Source: Candidatus Nitrohelix vancouverensis (GTDB lineage Bacteria > Nitrospinota > Nitrospinia > Nitrospinales > VA-1). Taken from it: a stretch of 64,000 nucleotides of DNA. Position 1 is the stretch's first letter, and each line of letters starts with the position of its first letter. The DNA lies in the NCBI GenBank assembly GCA_015698305.1, contig CP048620.1:2564001-2628000 (forward strand). The letters run 5' to 3'. The position numbers and the translations under genes were made by a program. The notes beneath the pieces are model-generated. The model had not been told where the DNA came from. It did no database searches and worked only from the letters and a program-made list of their open reading frames with translations. Below are positions 54,700 to 63,966 of this stretch, piece by piece.

Positions 54700-56004
54700 A
54701 TGAGTCCTACAGCTATTGTTGCGGAAAAATACAAAGTCAAAGATCTGTCGCTGGCAGATTGGGGTCGGGAAGAAATCATCCTCGCAGAAAAGGAAATGCC
54801 GGGTCTGATGGCGCTTCGAGAGCAATACGGTTCTTCAAAACCCCTGGCGGGGGCGCGAATTGCGGGATCACTGCATATGACGATTCAAACCGCTGTTTTG
54901 ATCGAAACGCTGATCGTGCTGGGGGCTGAAGTGCGCTGGGCCTCCTGCAATATTTTCTCGACTCAGGACCATGCCGCGGCGGCTATCGCCAAAGAGGGAA
55001 TTCCCGTTTTTGCCTGGAAGGGTGAAACCGAAGAAGAGTATTGGTGGTGCACGGGTCAAACCCTCCTCTTCGATGAAGGTCCGAATATGATTCTCGATGA
55101 TGGCGGCGACCTCACCGCATATGTGCATAAAAATCACCCTGAAATGTTGCCTGCAATCAAAGGCATCACTGAAGAGACCACAACGGGCGTGCATCATCTT
55201 TACAAAATGCTGACGGACAATGCGCTCAAGATTCCCGCGATGAACGTCAACGATTCCGTCACCAAATCCAAATTCGACAACCTCTATGGTTGCCGCGAGT
55301 CGCTGGCAGACGGCATCAAACGCGCCACCGACATCATGATCGCCGGAAAAATCGTGGTGATCGCCGGTTATGGCGACGTTGGCAAAGGTTGCGCCGATTC
55401 AATGAAGAGTCTGGGCGCGCGCGTGCTCGTCACAGAGATCGATCCGATTTGCGCATTGCAGGCGGCGATGGAAGGTTATGAAGTGACCACGATGGAAGAC
55501 GCGCTGGCGCAAGGCGATATCTACGTGACCACGACCGGTTGTAGCGACATCATCCGCATCGACCATATGGAGAAAATGAAGGACTCCGCCATCGTGTGCA
55601 ACATCGGTCATTTTGACGTGGAAATCCAGGTCGAGCAGTTGAACCATTTTCCCGGCATCGTGAAAAAAGAAATCAAACCGCAAGTGGACAAGTACACCTT
55701 CCCGGACGGGCACAGCATTCTCCTGCTTGCAGAGGGACGACTGGTCAACCTGGGTTGCGCAACCGGGCACCCCTCGTTCGTCATGTCCAACTCCTTCACC
55801 AATCAGGTGCTGGCTCAAATCGAACTTTACAAGAAACAATATGAAGTCGGCGTCTACACCCTGCCGAAGCGCCTGGATGAAGAGGTCGCGCGACTGCACC
55901 TTGACAAACTCGGCGTGAAGCTGACGCGCTTGACCAAAGAACAGGCGGAATATCTGAATATTCCCCAGGAAGGGCCTTACAAACCCGATCATTACCGCTA
56001 CTAA
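54700..56004 (+). CDS. ahcY: Adenosylhomocysteinase
   Basis: NAD-dependent hydrolase that splits S-adenosylhomocysteine to adenosine and homocysteine, relieving product inhibition of methyltransferases. The 434-residue protein has [53 protein letters not shown], the NAD site [19 protein letters not shown], and the C-terminal KPDHYRY that contacts NAD across the dimer. AAGGAG precedes the ATG. The length is that of the group without the 40-residue plant-like insertion. Monocistronic: its own promoter and a terminator bound it. Confidence 0.97.
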   Translation: MSPTAIVAEKYKVKDLSLADWGREEIILAEKEMPGLMALREQYGSSKPLAGARIAGSLHMTIQTAVLIETLIVLGAEVRWASCNIFSTQDHAAAAIAKEGIPVFAWKGETEEEYWWCTGQTLLFDEGPNMILDDGGDLTAYVHKNHPEMLPAIKGITEETTTGVHHLYKMLTDNALKIPAMNVNDSVTKSKFDNLYGCRESLADGIKRATDIMIAGKIVVIAGYGDVGKGCADSMKSLGARVLVTEIDPICALQAAMEGYEVTTMEDALAQGDIYVTTTGCSDIIRIDHMEKMKDSAIVCNIGHFDVEIQVEQLNHFPGIVKKEIKPQVDKYTFPDGHSILLLAEGRLVNLGCATGHPSFVMSNSFTNQVLAQIELYKKQYEVGVYTLPKRLDEEVARLHLDKLGVKLTRLTKEQAEYLNIPQEGPYKPDHYRY

Positions 56005-56006
56005 TC

Positions 56007-56047
56007 AAAAAAGCGCATCCTTTTCATTCCAGAAAAGGATGCGCTTT
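56007..56047. terminator. Bidirectional terminator between ahcY and oleB
   Basis: A long stem AAAAGCGCATCCTTTTC / GAAAAGGATGCGCTTTT with a short loop lies 3 bases after the ahcY stop. A-rich and T-rich flanks allow termination of ahcY (+) and of the convergent oleB transcript (-). Confidence 0.88.
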
Positions 56048-56071
56048 TATTTTACCTATCTCCAATATCCC

Positions 56072-56956
56072 CTAAATAGCATTCTCCTCCAAAAATTCCT
56101 CGACCCAGGGGATGATGCGTTCATGCGCATCCTCAAGCACATAATGCCCGGCATCAACCGCCTCATGCACCAGCGCGTCGGGATAAATCTCTTTCCAGCG
56201 ATTCAAAAAATAAAAATTAAAACAGAAGTCCTTACGTCCCCAAATGATCATTTTAGGTGTTGTATTGAATTGAGCTAAATTTTCCTCGATGCGCTTTACG
56301 ACTGGATAGCTGGGAACATCCGCCGACATGGGAATGTCCTGAACAAAACGCAGGGTCGCAATCCGGTTGGCGAAGGAATCGTAAGGCGCAAGGTATCCGG
56401 CTCGAACCTCTGCGGTCAGGCGGTCTTTATGTTTGGCGGCTCTTATAAGGGCCGCACGCGCAAACGCGTTCAAGCCGCGAATGAGCGCCGCGCCAAGTAG
56501 AGGAACGCGACACAGGTTGATGCTGAAGGGGATCCGGTCCGATAAAAACGCGGCGGTGTTGAAAAAAATCAAACGGCTTATCAACTCAGGGCGACGCACC
56601 GCGAGGCCCATGCCGATCGCCCCGCCCCAGTCATGAACCAGCAGAGTCAAACGCTTCAATTGAAGCTGATCGACCAGAGCCTCCAGATTATCAATATGGC
56701 GCTCCAGCGTGTAATCGTATTCTTGAGGCTTGTCGGACAGACCGCATCCCATATGGTCGGGAGCGATGCAACGATACCTGCCTTTGAAAGCGCTTATGAG
56801 ATTGCGATAATAAAACGACCAGGTGGGATTGCCATGCAACATGAGAAGAGTCTCGCCCTCCCCTTCGTCGATGTAGTGATATCGATTCGCGCCCAAGTCA
56901 AGGAAATGAGATTCGAAAGGGTACAGACTTTTGAATGCGGATGTATCCGTCACCAT
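56072..56956 (-). CDS. oleB: OleB-like alpha/beta hydrolase (haloalkane dehalogenase fold)
   Basis: A 294-residue alpha/beta hydrolase with an Asp nucleophile, VHDWGGAIG (Asp109), the oxyanion motif HGNPTWSFYYRN and the catalytic His271 in DAGHYVLED. These are features of haloalkane dehalogenases and of OleB, which decarboxylates beta-lactones to cis-olefins. The start overlaps oleA by 7 bases, so OleB is the better call: in olefin biosynthesis OleA condenses two acyl-CoAs, OleD reduces the product, OleC makes the lactone and OleB releases the alkene. OleC and OleD are not in this window. Confidence 0.8.
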   Translation of the reverse strand: MVTDTSAFKSLYPFESHFLDLGANRYHYIDEGEGETLLMLHGNPTWSFYYRNLISAFKGRYRCIAPDHMGCGLSDKPQEYDYTLERHIDNLEALVDQLQLKRLTLLVHDWGGAIGMGLAVRRPELISRLIFFNTAAFLSDRIPFSINLCRVPLLGAALIRGLNAFARAALIRAAKHKDRLTAEVRAGYLAPYDSFANRIATLRFVQDIPMSADVPSYPVVKRIEENLAQFNTTPKMIIWGRKDFCFNFYFLNRWKEIYPDALVHEAVDAGHYVLEDAHERIIPWVEEFLEENAI

Positions 56957-57984
56957 TCAACGCCCAGCATGAGACAGTTCAGACCGCTACCAATACCAAG
57001 CAAGGCGGCGCGGTTGCCTTTTTCCAATAATCCCCTCTCCTCGCCGATGGCCAGTGTGGAGGGTAAAGAAGCCGAGCCGGTATTGCCTAAAAATTCCAGA
57101 GTGGAAAAATCTTTGGCCGGGTCCAACTGCAAAGTTTCGTACAACAGTCTGCGATGCGCGGAGCCAACTTGATGACAAAATACCCGGTCCACATCGTCAT
57201 TGCTCCAGCCCAGTTCCGAGCGGGTCTGTTCCCAGGTCCGACCTGCAAGCTGACAACCTTCCTTCAACATCGCCTCCGAATCCGTTTCCATGAGCGGACC
57301 GACGCCGCTATCCCCTTCGCCCCGACACAGATCATTGAATCGGGTTTCCGCCATCGCCGCGCCGCCTAACAAGCGATGGCCTGTCGTGGAAATGTCGCGA
57401 TGCGTCAACAACACGGCTACTGCCGCAGACGCGATGGTCAAGGACGCGAACGCAGATTTCACATCGGCGCGACAAATGTCTTTGCGCGACAAAAGATTCT
57501 CGATGGTAGCGTCCACTAAAGGACCGCCGTTTTCACCGGATACAATCAGTCCCGCCTCGATCTGGCCCAGCTCAATCATATTGGCAACCGTCACCATGCC
57601 ATTCAATACGCCAAGACAAGCGTTGGAAATATCAAACACCATCGCGCCGGGATCGAGCTTCAAATTATTGTGAACCACAGCCGCCGTCGCCGGTTCCAGA
57701 AAGTCCCTGCACACCGAAGCATGAATCAAACAGCCGATACGTTTGCGGTCAAGAGTCGTGCGAGATAAAGCCTGCTCACCGGCAATGGACGCCACCGAAC
57801 TGGGCGTCTCGCTCTTGTCAAAAAAACGCCGTTCGCGAATGCCGCTCATCAACTGCAAGCGCCCATAGGGCAATTTCAGCGCATCATAGATGGGAGACAG
57901 CCTTTTCTCTATATCATCCGAGCTGACGACTTGCTCTGGCAGATGATAACCCAGCGCTTCGATGCAGACATTATTGAACTTCAT
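56950..57984 (-). CDS. oleA: OleA-type thiolase (acyl-CoA head-to-head condensing enzyme)
   Basis: A 344-residue thiolase-superfamily protein. DISNACLGVLNGM holds the nucleophile Cys123, FLEPATAAVVHN holds Glu97 (OleA's distinctive base), VFCHQVGSAH holds His271, and LGNTGSASLPSTLA holds Asn301. The C-terminus ALLGIGSGLNCLMLGVEW is very close to OleA and unlike FabH. It should condense two long-chain acyl-CoAs to a beta-keto acid. It overlaps the ABC transporter gene by 14 bases upstream and oleB by 7 downstream, one operon. A FabH-like reading is less likely given Glu97 and the C-terminus. Confidence 0.87.
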   Translation of the reverse strand: MKFNNVCIEALGYHLPEQVVSSDDIEKRLSPIYDALKLPYGRLQLMSGIRERRFFDKSETPSSVASIAGEQALSRTTLDRKRIGCLIHASVCRDFLEPATAAVVHNNLKLDPGAMVFDISNACLGVLNGMVTVANMIELGQIEAGLIVSGENGGPLVDATIENLLSRKDICRADVKSAFASLTIASAAVAVLLTHRDISTTGHRLLGGAAMAETRFNDLCRGEGDSGVGPLMETDSEAMLKEGCQLAGRTWEQTRSELGWSNDDVDRVFCHQVGSAHRRLLYETLQLDPAKDFSTLEFLGNTGSASLPSTLAIGEERGLLEKGNRAALLGIGSGLNCLMLGVEW

Positions 57985-59749
57985 GAGACTCCGTCTGGGT
58001 CATAGAATCCCCATCTACATTCTTATCTCTGAACTGCATGTCGTAATATTTTCGGTACAAGCCGGAATGCTCCAGCAAGTCATCATGCGTCCCTGTCTCA
58101 ACGATGCGACCATGATCCATGACGATGATTTTATGCGCATGTTTGACTGTCGACAAGCGATGCGCGATGACAAAAGTCGTGCGGTTTTCCATGAGGTTGT
58201 GCAGAGCTTCCTGCACCAGTTTTTCCGATTCAGAATCCAGAGAAGAGGTCGCTTCATCCAGCACCAGAATCGGCGCGTCGCGCAGAATCGCGCGCGCAAT
58301 CGCCAGACGCTGTCGCTGACCGCCGGATAATTTAAGACCTCTCTCGCCAACAACCGTCCCGTACTTGTCGTCCAGTTTCTGCACAAAATCATGAACATGA
58401 GCGGCTTTAGCGGCGCGGATCACCTCCTCCTCAGTTGCCTCCGGTCTGCCAAACAGAATATTGTTCCAGATTGTATCGTTGAACAGAAAAGTATCCTGAG
58501 TCACCAGCGCCAGATTGTTTCTTAAGGAAGCCAGACGATATTCCTGAATGTTTTTACCATCGATCAGAATCTCGCCTTGCGTCACGTCGAAAAAACGAAA
58601 CAGCAAATCTGCCAGCGTCGTTTTCCCCGCGCCGCTCATCCCGACGATCGCGATCGCATGGGACTTGGGAACCTTCAGATCAATCCTGTCCAGCACCAGA
58701 GTGGAGCGCGTCGGGTACTTGAATGAAACGTTTCGATATTCAATGCTATCGTGAAAACCGTTCAGGACCAGGTCGCCTTCGCGTACCTTCTCCTCCTTCA
58801 TGTCAAGGATGGCGAAGACCCTTTCAGCTCCCGCGAGTGAGACCTGAAAATTTGCGAATATGCGAAACAACAATCGCACTGGACCGTACAACATGAACAA
58901 AGCCACAAGAAAGGCGATGAAGGTGCCCTGAGTCACCCGCCCCTCTAGAACTTCACTGCCGCCATACCATAAAATCACCGAAGCGCTGGCGATGCCCAGA
59001 AACTCCAGTAAGGGCGAGGTGATCTCGATGTACTTGACATTCTTCTTCATCACCTGCAAATACGCATCGTTGGTTTTTCCGAACTTTTTGATCTCCTGAG
59101 GTTCCAGTCCAAAAGCGCGAACGATTTTCACGCCTGAAAAGGATTCAAGGATTGTCGAATTCAAATCGCCCAGCAATTCCTGGCCCTGGTGACTCAATCG
59201 CTTCAGCTTGCGGGCAATGTTTGAGATGGGGAGTACGACCAGAGGGAAAATCACCAGCGACATCAAAGCCCAGTCCCACTTCATATAGAACAGCCATCCC
59301 AGCAGACCGATCATCATGATGCCGTTTTGAATGAACTCTTTCAAAAGGCGGGTGATCGTCGATTGCATAATGGAAACGTCATTGATAATGCGGGAGATCA
59401 ATTGCCCCACCTGATTTTTTTCAAAAAAACCAAAGGGCAAATGATGGATGTGGGTGAATAACTTGTCGCGGACGCTGACAATCAATTCCCATGAAATGCC
59501 AAAGATGATTAAATTCTGAACATAAGAAAGAGCGGCTTTGACCAGATACAAGCCCGCCAGTCCTAAAGGGACTATCTTTAACAAGAAGTAATCTTTTTCC
59601 TGAAAGATATCGTCAAAAACCGTCTGGATGAGAGGCACCGGAGAGGTTGCAATGGCGCCCACAATCACGGAGAAAAAGATCGCCAAAGTCAGTTTGGGCA
59701 GGAACGGTCTCACAAACCCAAACATTCTTTTATACAAGGGGAAATTCAT
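57971..59749 (-). CDS. MsbA-like ABC exporter (fused membrane and ATPase domains)
   Basis: A 592-residue homodimeric-type exporter. Six helices span about residues 15-310, with coupling regions near SRIINDVSIMQSTITRLLKE. The ATPase has Walker A GMSGAGKTTLADLLFRFF, Q-loop VTQDTFLF, signature LSGGQRQRLAIARAI, Walker B ILVLDEATSSLDSESE and switch IAHRLST. The overall sequence is closest to MsbA/lipid exporters. Its place as first gene before oleA-oleB suggests it may move lipids linked to that pathway, but a general lipid A flippase role is equally possible. Confidence 0.9.
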   Translation of the reverse strand: MNFPLYKRMFGFVRPFLPKLTLAIFFSVIVGAIATSPVPLIQTVFDDIFQEKDYFLLKIVPLGLAGLYLVKAALSYVQNLIIFGISWELIVSVRDKLFTHIHHLPFGFFEKNQVGQLISRIINDVSIMQSTITRLLKEFIQNGIMMIGLLGWLFYMKWDWALMSLVIFPLVVLPISNIARKLKRLSHQGQELLGDLNSTILESFSGVKIVRAFGLEPQEIKKFGKTNDAYLQVMKKNVKYIEITSPLLEFLGIASASVILWYGGSEVLEGRVTQGTFIAFLVALFMLYGPVRLLFRIFANFQVSLAGAERVFAILDMKEEKVREGDLVLNGFHDSIEYRNVSFKYPTRSTLVLDRIDLKVPKSHAIAIVGMSGAGKTTLADLLFRFFDVTQGEILIDGKNIQEYRLASLRNNLALVTQDTFLFNDTIWNNILFGRPEATEEEVIRAAKAAHVHDFVQKLDDKYGTVVGERGLKLSGGQRQRLAIARAILRDAPILVLDEATSSLDSESEKLVQEALHNLMENRTTFVIAHRLSTVKHAHKIIVMDHGRIVETGTHDDLLEHSGLYRKYYDMQFRDKNVDGDSMTQTESHEVQ

Positions 59750-59791
59750 GTTTTAAACGGGGCCGGCTTGCTTGCCGGGAAAGGCGCAAAC

Positions 59792-59834
59792 AAAAAAGCT
59801 CCTGCCCTTATGACACAGTCATAAGGGCAGGAGC
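59792..59834 (-). terminator. Strong terminator after the Usp/PCP_red gene
   Basis: A 17-bp perfect stem (59798-59814 with 59818-59834) and a 3-base loop are followed on the - strand by six Ts (59792-59797). It lies 84 bases after the stop of the universal stress fusion gene and before the msbA-like start. Confidence 0.9.
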
Positions 59835-59917
59835 CTTGTTTATTGATTCCAGATCAACGTATTCTGAGAAACCCAGTGAACAGTCAATCGCGTTCCTCTA
59901 GAACCGGAAGTTTGCAA

Positions 59918-61987
59918 TTACGCAGAAACTTCTTTTTTAGGAATGAAATCCTGCAAGCTCGCGCCTTCGGAAATAGCCTGTTCCATCAACTTCACAGACT
60001 CCCTGATTCCGGTTTCGCAAACTTCCAGAGATATATCCTTGATGCTGTTTTCATCGCAGTATCCCATCACCCGGTTTCGCGTGTTGTCACGCATGAAACC
60101 TTGAGGAACCCGCTCCAAACGCTCCAGAGCTTCTTTGCTCCAGTTGAAGTCGTCCGGGTTCAGACCCGCGCCAAAATTCATGTAATCCTTCGCAGGAACT
60201 TCTTTCTTCTCCTGAACAATTTTCTCATTCAGGATTTTATTAGCGAAAGCGACGGTGACCGTCGGGATATTCTGAATACGCGCGTTCTTCTCAACTCTCG
60301 CATGGGCTTTGCGTCGCACATGACCTTCCGGATACTCTTCCAGAATTTGTAAGGCTTCCTTCGACCACTGAATGTATTTGTCGTCGAAAGTCGTCATGGT
60401 GGACAATTCGCCAGCTTCCTTTTCGGTCGGAGTGAAATCTTCCTTCCAAACAGGAACCAAGGACTCGCCAATGGCTCCGCACACGAAACATTTAATGACG
60501 TCCGATTTCATATTCGTTCCACACTTGGAGCATTTCAAAGTCACGTCATGTCCCACTGCGTCTTTATTGAATGCGACCTCTTCTTCTTCAGTCAAAGGCT
60601 TTTCAAAATTCTCAATGACTTCCTGAGCCAATCGGGCTTCCTTCTCTTCTTCAGTCTCATCCGCCCGAGTGGTCTCTTCATGCGCTTTTATCATCTCGGC
60701 ATTGACATCATCGAGAACGGTTCCGGTCGGATCCATGCCCTCGTCTTTCATTTTCTGCCCAACGGCTCGCATTGCCTGCATGGCGCCCGCCGGCAGAATG
60801 TTTTGAACCGCTTCAGTGATGACGCCGGAAGTGATCATGCTATGACCGCGCTCCAAGGCATATCGCAAAATCGCGGCGGTTGCCATGGGACGAACAAAGC
60901 CAGGAATCTTTTTGAGTCGTTCTTTACCTTCAACCGTCCACTCGATCGTTTCCTCCGCCTGCAAATCAATCGGCGGCTTGAAAACGCGGCTGGACAGGAA
61001 AACATTACAAGGCACGAGGCGCAACAAATTCTCCGTGTTGCCGCCAATATCCATATCCGGCGCGCTGTGAACGCCGATTCGGCCGAGGATCAACAAATAC
61101 GGATTTTCTTCGCGCGCATACTGAAGCACTTTCTCAAAAACCTTACCATCCAGCAATCGAATGGTGCAGTCCACGCCTTCGTCTTCAGCAATCTTGCGGG
61201 AAATTTCCAGATGGGCCTGATAAATCTTGGCCAGTCCTTTATCAATGATATCTTCGTGCAGTTTTTCCTGTTGTTCAAATTTGAAAACTTTGGAAGCCTC
61301 GCGGGACAAAACGCCCGTCAGGCTGTTAAACATTGCATAGTGGAAATAAGGGTCGAAAGTGGAAATGATTTCCAGAGGCTTGTTCAAGCTTCGGGACAAT
61401 TCAATACCCGTTTTCAAACCGCCAAAGGAATGTCCGCTACCATCCACGGCAACAACGATTTTATCGCTGGAATGTTTCTTTTCGCCATGAAGAGCGGGAA
61501 TGTTCTTAACGACCAGAGTGTCCGTGTTGATACGACGAATCACGCGCTCTGCAACCGTTCCTAATTGGCTGTCTTTAATAGCGCCCAAGCCAACGGAACC
61601 CAGGATCACCAGATCGTAATCCGTTTCCTTAATGTCGCGAACCAACTCAATCCAATTGCGGCCTTCCAGAGATTTTCCCTCAAACTCGACGCCTTCTTCT
61701 TTACAACGCGCCTTGGGGACATCCAGGTAAGAGTCGGTAATGACTTCCATCCCTTTTGTAATCAATTGATCATGAATGTTACGTTGCTTTTCAAGTTCCT
61801 GCTCGTCCTGATATTCTTCAGGCAATCCGCTTTCCATCTGACGGAAACGAACATCATGCATTTTAGCCGCATACACATGACTCGCCGTAATCTTGCCTTC
61901 ACTCTGTTTCGCTAATTCCAAACCAATCTCAATACATGTATTGGAGTAATCGGAATTGTCTACAGGCAAATAAATATGCTTAAACAT
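59918..61987 (-). CDS. Tandem universal stress protein fused to three PCP_red domains and a zinc ribbon
   Basis: A 689-residue cytoplasmic protein. Two UspA domains occupy about residues 1-162 and 175-335: MFKHIYLPVDNSDYS, DLVILGSVGLGAI, KIVVAVDGSGHSF and YLLILGRIGVHS. Three copies of a 45-residue motif follow that resemble the PCP_red domain of protochlorophyllide reductase subunits: IEWTVEGKERLKKIPGFVRP (349), IQWSKEALQILEEYPEGHVR (539) and FNWSKEALERLERVPQGFMR (614). A zinc ribbon, CSKCG...CFVCG (Cys486, 489, 500, 503), lies between copies one and two. AAGGAG precedes the ATG. A strong terminator ends the gene. The role is unknown; a stress or redox sensor is possible. Confidence 0.82.
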   Translation of the reverse strand: MFKHIYLPVDNSDYSNTCIEIGLELAKQSEGKITASHVYAAKMHDVRFRQMESGLPEEYQDEQELEKQRNIHDQLITKGMEVITDSYLDVPKARCKEEGVEFEGKSLEGRNWIELVRDIKETDYDLVILGSVGLGAIKDSQLGTVAERVIRRINTDTLVVKNIPALHGEKKHSSDKIVVAVDGSGHSFGGLKTGIELSRSLNKPLEIISTFDPYFHYAMFNSLTGVLSREASKVFKFEQQEKLHEDIIDKGLAKIYQAHLEISRKIAEDEGVDCTIRLLDGKVFEKVLQYAREENPYLLILGRIGVHSAPDMDIGGNTENLLRLVPCNVFLSSRVFKPPIDLQAEETIEWTVEGKERLKKIPGFVRPMATAAILRYALERGHSMITSGVITEAVQNILPAGAMQAMRAVGQKMKDEGMDPTGTVLDDVNAEMIKAHEETTRADETEEEKEARLAQEVIENFEKPLTEEEEVAFNKDAVGHDVTLKCSKCGTNMKSDVIKCFVCGAIGESLVPVWKEDFTPTEKEAGELSTMTTFDDKYIQWSKEALQILEEYPEGHVRRKAHARVEKNARIQNIPTVTVAFANKILNEKIVQEKKEVPAKDYMNFGAGLNPDDFNWSKEALERLERVPQGFMRDNTRNRVMGYCDENSIKDISLEVCETGIRESVKLMEQAISEGASLQDFIPKKEVSA

Positions 61988-62379
61988 TTATATGATCTCC
62001 TTTGAACCCTAAGCCGTACTCAATAACTCGCTTTTACAATGGGAATTTAATAAGTCTGACAAACGACAGGCGCAATAATCTGTTGGTTATGCAATCTACC
62101 ATAATCGACTCGAAATTTTAGCAAAATAAATGTTTCTGTCAACCCTAATCGAATCCTAATAGCGCTGATTTTTTAGCAATTGACCTCATTGCCAGGTTTC
62201 CGAGTCAAATGAAGCATTTTATATTCTACTTATATTGCATGAGCGCCACTCATTGCGCTGACTGTAAGATTTTATCCTGTCAAAACAACGACAAGAATAC
62301 AGCTATCAGATCAGCATAACAAGCATAAATATACTATATAAAAAGACTTTAAATATAAAAAACATTTCCTGAAAAGATT

Positions 62380-62408
62380 TTGTTCTGTAATGAAAATTTT
62401 GCTAGAAT
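62380..62408 (+). promoter_or_regulatory. Promoter of class II aldolase-like gene
   Basis: TTGTTC (62380-62385), 17 bases, TAGAAT (62403-62408) with an extended TGC before it. Predicted start near 62415, giving a leader of about 155 bases. Confidence 0.6.
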
Positions 62409-62411
62409 GGT

Positions 62412-62428
62412 TTTCATTTTAAATGAAA
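62412..62428. promoter_or_regulatory. Inverted repeat at the aldolase transcription start
   Basis: TTTCATTT-T-AAATGAAA is a perfect 8-bp inverted repeat around a single base, placed directly over the predicted start near 62415, a position where a bound dimer would repress. Confidence 0.4.
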
Positions 62429-62568
62429 CATTGAGCGTTTTAGAACCTGCCGACACATTTTACGCCTGATTGCAGACAATGATCCAGCGATGATTTTCAT
62501 TCGACGCCGGGCCTGATTAAAAAAAAATTTTCGTTCCCACATTCCTACATATTCAGGAGCAAAACAGA

Positions 62569-63966
62569 ATGAAGTTATATGGAAGTAAAAACGACATTGA
62601 AAACGCGCTGAAGGGAGCGGCATCTATCGATGCGACGGGAATAAAACTAATAAACGAAGACGCTGTACGCGGCGTCATTGACGATCTGGTATACAACGCG
62701 GCGGTGAACCCAGACCAGGAGCTTCGCGGCTTCTCCCGTTTCATCATTCGCTCCGCCGCTCTGCAAATGGGAATCATCCCCTCTTCCATCCAAGGTTTAT
62801 ATGAAGCGCGTGGACGAGGCGAATGCAAGGGTTTCACCGTCCCCGCCTTGAACATCCGGGGCATGTCTTATGAATTGAGCCGGGCCATTTTTCGAACTTC
62901 ATCGGCAATGGATGCAGGCGCCTTCATTTTCGAAATCGCCAAATCCGAGATTGGTTACACCAAACAAATGCCCCCCGAACTCGCCGCCACAATTCTAGGC
63001 GCCGCGATTAAAGAAGGCTTCAAAGGCCCCGTTTTCATTCAAGGCGACCATTTTCAGGTCAACGCACAAAAATATGGCGAAAACCCCAAAAAAGAGATCG
63101 ATGGACTGAAAACATTGATCGACAGCGCGCTGATGGCGGGCTTTTACAACATCGACATCGACACCTCGACGCTGGTTGATCTGAGCCACGAATCCATCGT
63201 TGAACAGCAACGCGCCAACTTCGAAGTGGGGGTTGAACTCACAAGCTACATTCGCCAGCACGAGCCGGAGGGAATTGAAGTCTCCGTTGGCGGAGAAATC
63301 GGCGAGGTTGGCAAAGAGAACAGCACGGAAGCCGAGCTTCGCGCCTATCTCGATAATTTCAACTCCGGCCTCGAAAAAGTCTGTCCCGGTAAAAAGGGAA
63401 TCAGCAAGATTTCGATCCAGACCGGAACCTCTCACGGCGGCGTGCCTCTACCCGACGGAAGCGTGGCGGAAGTCAATCTGGATTTCGAGACGTTGGAAAA
63501 CCTGTCGCGCATTTCCAGAGACACATACGGACTGGCCGGCGCAGTGCAACACGGCGCTTCCACCCTGCCCCCGGATTGTTTCAACCGATTTCCTGAACTG
63601 GAAACGGCGGAAATCCATCTGGCGACCAGCTTTCAAAACAGGATATTTGAGAGCAAACATTTTCCGAAAGATTTCAAGGAAACGATTTACTCTCACCTGC
63701 GTGAAAAGTTCGCATCCGAAAACAAGGGCGGGATGACCGACGAGCAATTCATCTACAAAACCCGCAAGAAAAGTTTTGGTGAGTTCAAAAAAGAGTTCTG
63801 GGATTTGCCGGAAGAAATCAAGTCGGCTATCGGCAAGGAACTGGAAAATGAAGTGGCTTTCCTGTTCGAAAAATTGAGCGTTGGGAACACTCGTGAGATT
63901 GTGGAAAAATCGGTCCAACCGCTGGCCATCAGTCCCTCTCTGGAAGCTGAAATCGCTAACGCCTGA
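62569..63966 (+). CDS. Class II fructose-bisphosphate aldolase-family protein, long form
   Basis: A 465-residue TIM-barrel aldolase relative. The metal and phosphate motifs of class II aldolases are recognisable: FTVPALNIRGM, IQGDHFQVN (Asp/His), VGGEIGEVGKENS (Glu), QTGTSHGGVPLPD (His) and VQHGAST (His). Canonical class II enzymes are 280-360 residues; this one carries about 90 extra residues at the N-terminus (NAAVNPDQELRGFSRFIIR) and about 100 helical residues at the C-terminus. It probably splits or forms a sugar bisphosphate, with the exact substrate unproven. AGGAG lies about nine bases before the ATG. Confidence 0.75.
   Translation: MKLYGSKNDIENALKGAASIDATGIKLINEDAVRGVIDDLVYNAAVNPDQELRGFSRFIIRSAALQMGIIPSSIQGLYEARGRGECKGFTVPALNIRGMSYELSRAIFRTSSAMDAGAFIFEIAKSEIGYTKQMPPELAATILGAAIKEGFKGPVFIQGDHFQVNAQKYGENPKKEIDGLKTLIDSALMAGFYNIDIDTSTLVDLSHESIVEQQRANFEVGVELTSYIRQHEPEGIEVSVGGEIGEVGKENSTEAELRAYLDNFNSGLEKVCPGKKGISKISIQTGTSHGGVPLPDGSVAEVNLDFETLENLSRISRDTYGLAGAVQHGASTLPPDCFNRFPELETAEIHLATSFQNRIFESKHFPKDFKETIYSHLREKFASENKGGMTDEQFIYKTRKKSFGEFKKEFWDLPEEIKSAIGKELENEVAFLFEKLSVGNTREIVEKSVQPLAISPSLEAEIANA

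Larger units (their letters stand above)
61988..62568. other. Divergent AT-rich intergenic region
   Basis: 581 bases between the Usp fusion gene (-) and the aldolase-like gene (+). Apart from the + strand promoter and inverted repeat listed separately, I see no coding frame or RNA gene. The AAGGAG ribosome site of the Usp gene is at its left end. Confidence 0.5.

Noticed and set aside
60548-61564. Open frame of 338 codons on the + strand
   Set aside because: Antisense to the Usp/PCP_red gene, which has strong motifs and start and stop signals.
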